A DNA stretch of 64,000 nt, taken from NCBI RefSeq assembly GCF_002214805.1, contig NZ_CP019914.1, positions 1,488,001 through 1,552,000 on the forward strand, given 5' to 3'. Shown piece after piece: positions 55,661-63,953 of this stretch. This DNA comes from Brachyspira hampsonii (GTDB taxonomy: Bacteria > Spirochaetota > Brachyspiria > Brachyspirales > Brachyspiraceae). The notes below the pieces were generated by a model, which was given only the letters and a program-made list of their open reading frames with translations, ran no database searches and had not been told where the DNA came from. The first letter of the stretch is position 1; the number at the start of each line of letters is the position of its first letter. The translations under genes and the position numbers were made by a program.

Positions 55661-55725
55661 TTTATTTAAATTTTCAGCGTAAATACCGCATATATAAAAT
55701 TATAATGCTTAATATATTAAAAGTA

Positions 55726-55753
55726 TTGACATAAAAATTAAGTAATATATCAT
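55726..55753 (+). promoter_or_regulatory. Sigma70-like promoter for trmB
   Basis: TTGACA at 55726-55731 and TATCAT at 55748-55753, spacer 16 bp, about 30 bp before the TTG start. Confidence 0.6.
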
Positions 55754-55784
55754 TCAAGTAAAACATTAGTAATGAGGAATATAA

Positions 55785-56432
55785 TTGAGAAATTTAAATC
55801 TTGATGAATCAATATTAAAAAAATATTTATTAGATGATTTTAATTCAGAAAATAGTTCTGCAATATCAAATGAACTGCAAAACAGATTATCAGGTTATGA
55901 AATAGTAGAGTTAGAAATAGGATGCGGCAATGGTAAATTTATAGTAGAACTTGCTATGAATAATAAAGATAAATACTTTATAGGAATTGAATATTCGTAT
56001 AAAGCTGCTAAAAAAGCAGTATCAAAAGCATATAAAAGAAACATAAAAAATCTAACTATTATATTCGGAGAGGCTAATAATGTAATAGATAAATATCTAA
56101 ACGGCAAATATTATTTTGATAAAATATATTTAAACTTTCCTGATCCTTGGCCGAAGAAAAAACATGCTCATAGAAGAATATTTACTAAAGATTTTTTGGG
56201 TAAGATGAATATTTTGCTTAAAGATGATGGTATATTCTATTCAGTTACAGATGATGATAATTATGCATTAGAAATAATGAATCCTATTTATAAAGAGTCA
56301 TCAATATTTAAAAATTCTTTAGAAACAGATTATGTCAATAAATTAGAAGGCTACGGCATTACACTTTATGAGGAGAAAATGAGGGCAATTGGGCATAATA
56401 TATACTTCTTTGCTCACTCTAAAAATATATAA
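55785..56432 (+). CDS. trmB: tRNA (guanine-N7-)-methyltransferase TrmB
   Basis: SAM-dependent enzyme methylating G46 in the tRNA variable loop. SAM site LEIGCGNGKFIVELA (about residues 44-58), IGIEYSYKAAKKA, and the signature LNFPDPWPKKKHAHRRIF (about 118-135). 215 aa. The start is TTG at 55785 with GAGGA six bases upstream; no in-frame ATG would give a full N-terminus. The lipoprotein gene at 56445 follows after 12 bp, likely the same transcript. Confidence 0.95.
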   Translation: MRNLNLDESILKKYLLDDFNSENSSAISNELQNRLSGYEIVELEIGCGNGKFIVELAMNNKDKYFIGIEYSYKAAKKAVSKAYKRNIKNLTIIFGEANNVIDKYLNGKYYFDKIYLNFPDPWPKKKHAHRRIFTKDFLGKMNILLKDDGIFYSVTDDDNYALEIMNPIYKESSIFKNSLETDYVNKLEGYGITLYEEKMRAIGHNIYFFAHSKNI

Positions 56433-56444
56433 GCATATAAATTT

Positions 56445-57434
56445 ATGATAACTAATAACTTAAAAATTATATTATTGCTATTAATTCTTTTTTTAGTTTC
56501 ATGCGGCAATGAAGAAAACTCAAAAAAAACTACTATTATAAGCATAATAAAAGAAAAAAATTCCAGAACATACGATTCTATAGAAAAAGGACTTTTAGAT
56601 CAAATATCCTCAGATAAAATTGATGTTAATATTAATTTTTACGAATTAGATAATGATGATCTTTCAATAATAAAAACTGCTAATAATGTAAGAGATGATA
56701 ACTCTAATATAGCAATAATTATAGGTGAAAATGCCACTTTACTATCTATGAATATAATAGTTCCTCAATCTATAATATTTGCCGGCTCTTTTGATAATTT
56801 ATCCTTAAGCAGCATAACTAAAAATAAAATTCAAAATAATAATATTACAGGTGTTTATGTATACTTAGATATAACTAAATATATAAAAATAATTTCTGAA
56901 AATGATGTTAAAAGTATTGCCTATTTATACACTAAAAATTCTGCAATGTCAGCTAATATATCTACATATATTACAAAATACTGCAGCAATGAAAATATAG
57001 TATATTATCCTTTGGAAATAGAAAAAGATTTTAATTTGTATAATATAGAAAATATTATCAAATTAAAAGATATAGACTATATGATTTTAGCAAATGAAGA
57101 ATACATAAATAATAATATATATTCTATAGCACATTTATGCGATAAATATTCTATTCCCTTGATAAATACTGATATTTCGGAAGCTGTAAATACAACGGTA
57201 TTATTCTCATTAGATTTTAATTATTATTACTTAGGCCGACAATTGGCATTGCTTCTTAATGATGTAATAAATAACAATGGCAAAACAGAAGGATTAAATT
57301 TTGTAAAATTATCTGATTCCTACAGAATTCTCATCAATGAAGATATAGCCAAGGAATATAATATAAAATTTACAAAAGAAATACTGGATAAAAGTTCAAT
57401 AGTAATAAGAGATGGAAAAGTTATAAGAAAATAG
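56445..57434 (+). CDS. ABC-type substrate-binding lipoprotein (TrpX-like, 329 aa)
   Basis: Leader with LFLVSCGN (Cys about 20) marks a lipoprotein. The mature protein has the type-1 periplasmic binding fold of the ABC_sub_bind family (two Rossmann-like lobes): IISIIKEKNSRTYDSIEKGL, IAIIIGENATLLSMNI, NITGVYVYLDITKYI, YMILANEEYINNNIY, LGRQLALLLNDVI. Related proteins bind tryptophan, tyrosine or similar ligands; the ligand here is unknown. No permease or ATPase gene is adjacent, so it would work with a transporter encoded elsewhere. Confidence 0.82.
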   Translation: MITNNLKIILLLLILFLVSCGNEENSKKTTIISIIKEKNSRTYDSIEKGLLDQISSDKIDVNINFYELDNDDLSIIKTANNVRDDNSNIAIIIGENATLLSMNIIVPQSIIFAGSFDNLSLSSITKNKIQNNNITGVYVYLDITKYIKIISENDVKSIAYLYTKNSAMSANISTYITKYCSNENIVYYPLEIEKDFNLYNIENIIKLKDIDYMILANEEYINNNIYSIAHLCDKYSIPLINTDISEAVNTTVLFSLDFNYYYLGRQLALLLNDVINNNGKTEGLNFVKLSDSYRILINEDIAKEYNIKFTKEILDKSSIVIRDGKVIRK

Positions 57435-57457
57435 ATTATATATTATGTTAATTCTGC

Positions 57458-57486
57458 TTGACAAAATTGATGCTTCATAGTATTAT
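57458..57486 (+). promoter_or_regulatory. Strong sigma70-like promoter for rpmF-plsX
   Basis: TTGACA at 57458-57463 and TATTAT at 57481-57486 with the optimal 17-bp spacer. About 83 bp of leader precede rpmF. Confidence 0.78.
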
Positions 57487-57569
57487 AGTGTAAAATTTAT
57501 ATCGTATAATAGCGATAATTATCTTAATTTTTGAATTTATTTGCAACATTTTAATATAAGGAGAAGAAA

Positions 57570-57764
57570 ATGGCGGTACCAAAGCATAGAAAATCGAAAT
57601 CAAAAAAAAGATCAAGACAAGCAGCTAATGATAAAAGATTCTTAGGCTCATTATCAATCTGTCCGCAATGTGGTGCAGAAAAAATGCCTCATAGAATCTG
57701 TCCGGAATGCGGTTTTTATAAAGACAGAGTAATCAAAGCTCCAAAAACTCAAAACGCCGGATAA
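57570..57764 (+). CDS. rpmF: 50S ribosomal protein L32
   Basis: 64 aa. MAVPKHRKSKSKKRSRQAAN start and a four-cysteine zinc ribbon CPQC...CPEC, both typical of L32. AAGGAG ribosome-binding site. It heads the rpmF-plsX-fabH-like run, an arrangement common in bacteria. Confidence 0.97.
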   Translation: MAVPKHRKSKSKKRSRQAANDKRFLGSLSICPQCGAEKMPHRICPECGFYKDRVIKAPKTQNAG

Positions 57765-57785
57765 AACTAATTTTAGGAAGTTATT

Positions 57786-58805
57786 ATGAATTTAGCCATA
57801 GATGTAGCCAGCGGAGAAAAACCTCTTGAAGAACTAGTATTAGGTGCTGTTAGTGCCCTACAAGAAAATAAAGATATTAATTTAATTTTAGTAGGCAACG
57901 AAAAAAACATATCTAAAGCCATATCTAAAACTAAATATGATCATAATCGTATAGATATAAGACATACAGACGAAATAATAGATATGAATGAAAGTCCTGC
58001 TAACGGCATAAAACATAAAAAGAATGCCTCCGTTTTATTGGCTGCTCGTTTGGTTAGAGAGAAAGAAGCAGATGGTTTCTTCTCGCCCGGAAATACAGGT
58101 GCTACTTTAGCGGCAGCTCTTACTGAAATAGGACGCTTAAAAGGCGTTATGCGTCCGCCCCTTATATCTACACTTCCCAAATTAAACGGCGAGTTCTGCA
58201 TGCTGGATATGGGGGCAAATGTGGACTGCACTACAGATTATATAGTTCAATTTGCAGTTATGGGCAGAGTATTTGCTAAAAGATACTTAAAGATAGATAA
58301 TCCTAGAGTCGGACTTTTAAATATAGGAGAAGAAGATTCTAAAGGAAATACTAATGCCAAAAAATCATTCGAGCGTCTTCAAAAAATGAAAAAAATTAAT
58401 TTCATCGGCAATATAGAGCCTAATGATATGTTAAAATCTGATAGTGTTGATGTTGTTGTAGCTGACGGCTTCGATGGAAATATAGTATTAAAAACTATAG
58501 AAGGAACAGCTTCTTTTATTGTTAATTTATTAAAAGAAGAAGTTAAGAAAAATCCTGTTAGTGTTATGGGCGGACTTATGATGAAACCTGTATTTAATAG
58601 TTTGAAATCAAAAATGAGTTCCGATTCTTATGGTTCTGCTATATTATTAGGCTTAAATGGCGGAGCTTTTGTAGGACATGGCAAAACTAGCGGTTTAGGT
58701 ATGAAAAATGCTGTACTAAATATGTATAGATTTTTAGATGCCAAAATAAATGAAAAAATAGCTAAAGAACTTTATGACTCGGGAGCTAAAAGAAGAATTT
58801 TTTAA
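57786..58805 (+). CDS. plsX: Phosphate acyltransferase PlsX
   Basis: Makes acyl-phosphate from acyl-ACP for phosphatidic acid synthesis. ADGFFSPGNTGATLAAAL (about 95-112), FCMLDMGANVDCTTDYIVQFAVMG, RVGLLNIGEEDSKGN, FIGNIEPNDML and DVVVADGFDGNIVLKTIEG are family motifs. The N-terminus DVASGEKPLEELVLGA departs from the usual DAMGGDHAP opening. 339 aa. AGGA before the ATG; 12-bp gap to the next gene. Confidence 0.94.
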   Translation: MNLAIDVASGEKPLEELVLGAVSALQENKDINLILVGNEKNISKAISKTKYDHNRIDIRHTDEIIDMNESPANGIKHKKNASVLLAARLVREKEADGFFSPGNTGATLAAALTEIGRLKGVMRPPLISTLPKLNGEFCMLDMGANVDCTTDYIVQFAVMGRVFAKRYLKIDNPRVGLLNIGEEDSKGNTNAKKSFERLQKMKKINFIGNIEPNDMLKSDSVDVVVADGFDGNIVLKTIEGTASFIVNLLKEEVKKNPVSVMGGLMMKPVFNSLKSKMSSDSYGSAILLGLNGGAFVGHGKTSGLGMKNAVLNMYRFLDAKINEKIAKELYDSGAKRRIF

Positions 58806-58817
58806 AGGAATTTTTTA

Positions 58818-59672
58818 ATGGTATATATTAAATCTTGTAAAGGCACTTATAAAAACAGTAAAACCAATATGGCAGCCTCAGATTTAGCCCTACTATCAAT
58901 AAATGAAGTAATCAAGGATATGGACCCAAAGAATATAGATGCTATTCTTTGTGCTACAGTTACTAAAGATTATATTTATCCTTCCACAGCTTGTATATTA
59001 GCCGGAAAAATTAAAGCAAAGAATGCTTTTTGTTTTGATATAGAAAGTGATTTTACAGGCTTCTTATCAGCATTAAGACTCGCTTATGCCTTTATTAAAA
59101 GCGGAAGATATAAAAATATTTTAGTAGTTGCAGCAGAATCATTTTATATCTGCGATGATGAAAATAGATTCGATGATGCAAGTGCCGCTGCTTTAGTAAC
59201 AAATGAAAAATCAGATATTCAAATAGATTTTATAGATTCAGTAACAGACGGAAATGCATTAGAAAATTGTTATATACCTATGGGCGGAACAGCTAAACCT
59301 TATACTAAAGAGGGCGTACTTAATAAAGAACATTTTATTTCTATAAAAGATAGCAGTATTTTTGAAGAAGAAGCTAAAAAAGCCGGTCTTTATGTTAAAG
59401 ATGTTTTATCATCTAATAACATAAATCCCGATTTATATATACCATCTTATTCAAGCCCCAATGCATACAATGCATTTGTTGATGGTTTGTCAGTAAACAA
59501 AGATATAGTATATTCTAAAATGGAAAATGCTCACTCATCTTTAAGTGCTTCATCTGGTGTGGCATTATCTATGGCTTTGGAAGATGGTTCTATAAAGAAA
59601 AACAGTAAGGTAGCTATATGCAGTTATGGAAGCGGTTATACCAAATCTGTAGCTGTTATTTCTATAAATTAA
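58818..59672 (+). CDS. FabH-like ketoacyl-ACP synthase III homologue lacking the catalytic triad (284 aa)
   Basis: Thiolase fold recognised by CFDIESDFTGFLSALRLAYAFIKSGRYKNILVVAAES and IKKNSKVAICSYGSGYTKSVAV, and by position after plsX. In FabH the Cys sits in the AACAGF segment; here it is Phe79 (SDFTGF). The His of PHQAN becomes Ser210 (PSYSSPN) and the Asn of GNTSAAS becomes Ser241. The N-terminus is about 30 residues short (no WIVTRTGI segment). A condensing role is therefore unlikely; it may be a pseudo-enzyme, regulator or substrate-binding subunit. AAGGA precedes the ATG. Confidence 0.85.
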   Translation: MVYIKSCKGTYKNSKTNMAASDLALLSINEVIKDMDPKNIDAILCATVTKDYIYPSTACILAGKIKAKNAFCFDIESDFTGFLSALRLAYAFIKSGRYKNILVVAAESFYICDDENRFDDASAAALVTNEKSDIQIDFIDSVTDGNALENCYIPMGGTAKPYTKEGVLNKEHFISIKDSSIFEEEAKKAGLYVKDVLSSNNINPDLYIPSYSSPNAYNAFVDGLSVNKDIVYSKMENAHSSLSASSGVALSMALEDGSIKKNSKVAICSYGSGYTKSVAVISIN

Positions 59673-59723
59673 CTTATAATTAAAAAATAGTATTTATTTT
59701 TAATTGAGTGAAGGATTGATAAT

Positions 59724-61031
59724 ATGAACTTAGGTAGATTTCGTTTTGGCGGAGTTCATCCGCATGACAGTAAGGATACAGCCGATATTGCTTCATCTGC
59801 TCTATCCAAGCCCCCTAAAACCGTCCTAATATCTATGTCCCAACATATTGGTGCTCCAGCCAAAATGTTAAAAAACAAGGGGGATAAAGTTGAAAGAGGA
59901 GAACTTATAGGAGAAGCTGGCGGTTATGTATCAGGAAATGTACATTCTTCTGTTACAGGTACTGCTGCATCTGTAGAAATTGCTTCGCCACCTTTAGGAC
60001 GCGGGGCTAATGCTTTACTTATCAATGTTGACAGCAATGCTGATAATTTAGCTTATTTTGAGAGTTCTGATTACATGTCTATGCCTGTAGAAGAAATGTC
60101 AAAAAGAATACAGCAGGCTGGTATAGTTGGTATGGGAGGTGCAACTTTCCCTACTCATGTAAAAGTTGATGGAGCTGCTAAGGGAAATGCTGATACTTTA
60201 ATCATTAACGGAGTTGAATGCGAACCTTATATTACCAGCGACTACAGACTTATGATTGAATATACTCAGCATCTTTTCAAAGGTATTGAAATACTAAGAA
60301 AAATAATTCCTTCTGTGAAAAGAACTATTATCGGTATAGAAAATAATAAGCCTAAAGCAATAGAAGAAATGGCAAAAATGGGAAAAGAATATAATGTTGA
60401 AGTTATGGCTTTAAGACTTCGATATCCTCAAGGTGCTGAAAAAATGCTCATAGAAGCTACTACAGGAAGAATAGTACCTGTAAGTAAACTTCCTATGGAT
60501 GTAGGTGTTATAGTTGTTAATATAGCTACTCTTTATGCTATATATGAGGCTGTAGCTAAAAATAAACCTCTTATAGAAAGGCTTGTTACAGTATCAGGAG
60601 ATGCTATAAAAGAACATAAAAATATATGGCTTCCTTTAGGTACGCCTATTTCTCATGTCGTTGAAGAATGCGGCGGAATCACTGCTGAAAATGTACTTAT
60701 ACTTTCAGGCGGTCCTATGATGGGTGCGGCTATACCTAATCTTGAACAATGTGTTAATAAAGGTACTAACTCGCTTCTATTCTTAGATAAAGACAAATTA
60801 CCTAAAGAAGTTGAATATCCTTGTATTAAATGCGGAAGATGCGGTAATGCTTGCCCGCTTCATTTATCTCCTACTGAAATTGCTCATACTGCAAAAGCAA
60901 AAATCAAAGATAAATTGAATGATTTAGATATAGCAACTTGTTTTGAATGCGGATGCTGTACTTATATATGTCCTTCAAAAATTCCTTTGGTGCAGTGGAT
61001 TAGATTTGGTAAAGATTTATTAAGAAGATAA
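59724..61031 (+). CDS. rnfC: Ion-translocating electron transport complex subunit RnfC
   Basis: Peripheral flavin/Fe-S subunit that takes electrons from NADH in the Rnf complex. GGVHPHDSKD start, biotinyl-like hammerhead (GDKVERGELIGEAGGYVSGNVHSSVTG), the NAD/FMN region GIVGMGGATFPTHVK with INGVECEPYITSDYRLM, and two [4Fe-4S] motifs CIKCGRCGNACP (about 367) and CFECGCCTYICP (about 406). 435 aa. First gene of rnfCDG. Confidence 0.95.
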   Translation: MNLGRFRFGGVHPHDSKDTADIASSALSKPPKTVLISMSQHIGAPAKMLKNKGDKVERGELIGEAGGYVSGNVHSSVTGTAASVEIASPPLGRGANALLINVDSNADNLAYFESSDYMSMPVEEMSKRIQQAGIVGMGGATFPTHVKVDGAAKGNADTLIINGVECEPYITSDYRLMIEYTQHLFKGIEILRKIIPSVKRTIIGIENNKPKAIEEMAKMGKEYNVEVMALRLRYPQGAEKMLIEATTGRIVPVSKLPMDVGVIVVNIATLYAIYEAVAKNKPLIERLVTVSGDAIKEHKNIWLPLGTPISHVVEECGGITAENVLILSGGPMMGAAIPNLEQCVNKGTNSLLFLDKDKLPKEVEYPCIKCGRCGNACPLHLSPTEIAHTAKAKIKDKLNDLDIATCFECGCCTYICPSKIPLVQWIRFGKDLLRR

Positions 61032-61046
61032 ATTAAGGAGATAATA

Positions 61047-62144
61047 ATGAAATTTTATATAGAATCATCTCCGCATGTTAAAGACGGAGATACTACAAAT
61101 AAGATAATGTTAAGAGTTATTATAGCTCTTTTACCTGCTGTTATATATAGTATAGTGCTGTTCGGAGCTAGAGTTATAGTTTTATATTTAGCAGCAATTA
61201 TCAGCTGTGTACTTTCAACTGTAATAGTAAAAAAAGTTAGAAAAAAACCTTTGATACCTGATTATGCTGTTATGGTTACTGCTATACTTTTGGTTATGAC
61301 TCTTCCGCCTGCTTCAACTATTACTATGGTTGTAATAGGAAGTGTTATTGCTATAGTATTTGCTAAAGAGGTTTTCGGCGGTTTAGGTTCTAATATATTC
61401 AACCCTGCTTTAGTTGGAAGAGCTTTCTTACAAGTGGCTTTCCCTGCTCAGATGACTATATATACTCCGCCTAAAAATGTTCCTTTCTTAGGCGTATTTG
61501 AAAATATAGTAAAAGATTTAAGTCTTACAGTTTCTGGAGCTACTCAGTCTTTGGATGCAGTTAGTGCTTTAACTTCTGCTACTCCTTTAACTTTCTTAAA
61601 ATTTAATGCTATTGATTTCGGAGGCTCTTTAGCTTCTCAAATACAAATAGAATCTCATTATTATTTACAGATGCTATTAGGAAGTACTGCAGGTGCTATA
61701 GGTGAAACTTCATTCCTTCTTCTTTTAATAGGAGGAATATTCCTTCTAATTACCAATACTATAGATTGGAGAATACCTTTAGGAATGTTTATTTCTTTAG
61801 TGGTAGTTAGTTTCCTTCTTTGCTTAGCTATGCCGGGTAAAGTTGCTTCTCCTATATATCAAGTATTAGCAGGCGGTTTCGGACTTGGTGCTTTCTTTAT
61901 GGCTACTGATATGGTTACTTGCCCTTCAAGCCATTTAGGTGCTTGGGTATATGCTCTTTTAATAGGAACTGTACTTGCTGTATTAAGAACTTTCGGTTCT
62001 TCTCCGGAATATATGATGTATTCTATACTTATAGGAAATATGTTTATGCCTTTAATTGCTATGCTTACTAGACCTATGACTGTTGGTAAAAAAGAGCTTC
62101 TTGCAATTAACAAAGCTAATGCTCAAAAAGAAGGAGGTAAATAA
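61047..62144 (+). CDS. rnfD: Ion-translocating electron transport complex subunit RnfD
   Basis: Integral membrane subunit with about 9-10 hydrophobic segments. Covalent FMN attachment site in SALTSATPLTFL, KEVFGGLGSNIFNPALVGRAFL and FGLGAFFMATDMVTCPSS are RnfD/NqrB marks. 365 aa. AAGGAG before the ATG, 15 bp after rnfC; the rnfG start follows two bases after its stop codon. Confidence 0.95.
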   Translation: MKFYIESSPHVKDGDTTNKIMLRVIIALLPAVIYSIVLFGARVIVLYLAAIISCVLSTVIVKKVRKKPLIPDYAVMVTAILLVMTLPPASTITMVVIGSVIAIVFAKEVFGGLGSNIFNPALVGRAFLQVAFPAQMTIYTPPKNVPFLGVFENIVKDLSLTVSGATQSLDAVSALTSATPLTFLKFNAIDFGGSLASQIQIESHYYLQMLLGSTAGAIGETSFLLLLIGGIFLLITNTIDWRIPLGMFISLVVVSFLLCLAMPGKVASPIYQVLAGGFGLGAFFMATDMVTCPSSHLGAWVYALLIGTVLAVLRTFGSSPEYMMYSILIGNMFMPLIAMLTRPMTVGKKELLAINKANAQKEGGK

Positions 62145-62146
62145 TT

Positions 62147-62719
62147 ATGAAAAAAGAGGTTGGTTATACTGCCGTTATTTCTGTTACAATTACTGCATTA
62201 TTAGCTGGTTTTTTGCTTTCATTTGTATATTCTTCTTTTGAAAAGGATATTTTAGCTAACAATGAAAAAACAGTACTTAATGGTGTTAAAACTGTTATTG
62301 AAGGTGCTGATGAATTAGAAGGTCCTTTAACTGATAATTCTGCTTATCCTTACTATATAGGTAAAAAAGCTGATGGTACTGTAGTTGGTTATGCTATGCT
62401 TTCTTCTGCAGGCGGATACAATGGAGAAAATAAAGTGCTTGTTGGTTTTGATGCTAATGTTGATAAAATAACTGCTATAGTAGTTACTGAACAAGCTGAA
62501 ACTCCGGGACTTGGTGCTAAAATTATTGAAAATAGTTTTAGAGATCAATTCAAAGAGCAAAGTACAATAGTGCCTTTAACTGTTGTAAAAGGAATTAAGC
62601 CTGAAGAAGCAGCTGATGCTCAAATTGCGGCTATAAGTGGTGCTACTATATCATCTACTTCTGTTGTTAATGCTGTTAATAGTGCTAAAGATGAGGCTGT
62701 TAATTTATTTAAAAACTGA
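62147..62719 (+). CDS. rnfG: Ion-translocating electron transport complex subunit RnfG
   Basis: One N-terminal TM helix (about 9-30) and a periplasmic FMN-binding domain with the covalent flavin motif SGATISSTSVVNAV near the C-terminus and VVTEQAETPGLGAKI. 190 aa. GGAGG lies in the end of rnfD. A terminator follows; rnfE, rnfA and rnfB are not here. Confidence 0.94.
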   Translation: MKKEVGYTAVISVTITALLAGFLLSFVYSSFEKDILANNEKTVLNGVKTVIEGADELEGPLTDNSAYPYYIGKKADGTVVGYAMLSSAGGYNGENKVLVGFDANVDKITAIVVTEQAETPGLGAKIIENSFRDQFKEQSTIVPLTVVKGIKPEEAADAQIAAISGATISSTSVVNAVNSAKDEAVNLFKN

Positions 62720-62739
62720 TTATATTAAATAAAATATAT

Positions 62740-62780
62740 AAAGGCTTATAAATGTTAATCATTTTATAAGCCTTTTTTAT
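62740..62780 (+). terminator. Rho-independent terminator after rnfG
   Basis: AAAGGCTTATAAA (62740-62752) and TTTATAAGCCTTT (62763-62775) form a perfect 13-bp stem followed by TTT, ending the rnfCDG transcript. Confidence 0.92.
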
Positions 62781-62812
62781 TTTAAATATTATTCACTATA
62801 AATTTAATAAAA

Positions 62813-62907
62813 GCTTGGGTGGGAATGCTTTTTCTCATTTAAACAACAAAACAAATAAAAATAAAAAAGTGAAAATGAAATAATAAAAATAAAGGGCGGG
62901 GAGTTAG
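62813..62907. repeat. Dispersed G-rich repeat, partial copy 7, upstream of thiL
   Basis: GCTTGGGTGGGAATGC (62813-62828) and AAAGGGCGGGGAGTTAG (62891-62907) between rnfG and thiL. No 82-bp unit here. The matching inverted box lies after thiL at 63935. Confidence 0.75.
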
Positions 62908-62979
62908 AATAAAATTTTTAATGTTTAAAACTTTTATTATATGTGTTATAATCATACAAAATATTACGGAAATATAAAT

Positions 62980-63924
62980 ATGCATGAATTCAAACTTATA
63001 GAAAAAATAAAAGAATTAACAGAATATCATAATACAAACAATTTGAATATAGGCGATGATTGTGCTGTTATAAAAAATATAAGTAGCGATAAAGACATTT
63101 TAGTTACAACTGACATATTAGTAGAAAATATACATTTCTCTTTAGATTATTATTCTTTTTATGATATAGGATATAAATCAGCTCAGGCAAATATTAGCGA
63201 TATAATATGCAAAGGAGCAAATCCTACAAATGCTTTTATATCTCTTTCAATACCTAAAAAAATTAATGATGAAAATATATTAGAATGGTATAGAGGTTTT
63301 TTAGAAGCATGTAAACAATATAATATAGAAATATCAGGCGGAGATACCACTTCATCAAATGACTTTTTTTTCATTTCCGTAACATTAATTGGTACTATAG
63401 AAAAAAACAAATCCATATTAAGAAGCAATGCTCAAATTGAGGATAATGTTTATGTGCTTGGATTTGTAGGAGAAAGCGATTTAGGACTTAAAAAACTTTT
63501 ATCTGGAAATTATGACTATAACGATGAAAGCATTAAAACCCATTTAAGACCTACACTTTTTTATAATAAATGGCAGGAGATTATTAATAAATACAAAATA
63601 AACTCATCTATAGATATAAGCGACGGACTCTTGCAGGATGCATCCCATATTGCTGAAAACTCGAATAAAACTATAGAGATATATGAATCTTCTAATTGGT
63701 CTTTAGTAAATAGATTTTTTAATAATAACAAAAAAATACTAAAATCTATACTTACAGGAGGAGAAGATTATGCTGTTATTTTTACAACTTCAGACAATAT
63801 ACCAGAAGAAAATAATTTGATAAAAATAGGAAAAGTAAAGGAATACTCAAATAAATATATAAGATTCATAGATTCTAATAATAAAGAAATCAATTTTGAT
63901 TCATTAGGATTTGTACATTTTTAA
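62980..63924 (+). CDS. thiL: Thiamine-monophosphate kinase
   Basis: Phosphorylates thiamine phosphate to the diphosphate cofactor. IGDDCAVIK (Asp residues for Mg), LVTTDILVENIHFSLDYYSFYDIGYKSAQANISDIICKGANP, ISGGDTTSSNDFFFISVTLIG, SIDISDGLLQDASHIA and TGGEDYAVIF are diagnostic. The frame is open from 62941, but the ATG at 62980 (MHEFKLIEKIKEL) gives the usual N-terminus with GGA upstream. 314 aa. No other thi genes are in the window. Confidence 0.93.
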   Translation: MHEFKLIEKIKELTEYHNTNNLNIGDDCAVIKNISSDKDILVTTDILVENIHFSLDYYSFYDIGYKSAQANISDIICKGANPTNAFISLSIPKKINDENILEWYRGFLEACKQYNIEISGGDTTSSNDFFFISVTLIGTIEKNKSILRSNAQIEDNVYVLGFVGESDLGLKKLLSGNYDYNDESIKTHLRPTLFYNKWQEIINKYKINSSIDISDGLLQDASHIAENSNKTIEIYESSNWSLVNRFFNNNKKILKSILTGGEDYAVIFTTSDNIPEENNLIKIGKVKEYSNKYIRFIDSNNKEINFDSLGFVHF

Positions 63925-63934
63925 AAATATTATT

Positions 63935-63953
63935 ACACTCCCCACCCTTTATA
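63935..63953. repeat. Dispersed G-rich repeat box after thiL, running to the window end
   Basis: ACACTCCCCACCCTTTATA, the inverse of AAAGGGCGGGGAGT at 62891. This is the start of another copy cut by the window edge; the rest to 64000 is AT-rich with no gene. Confidence 0.7.
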
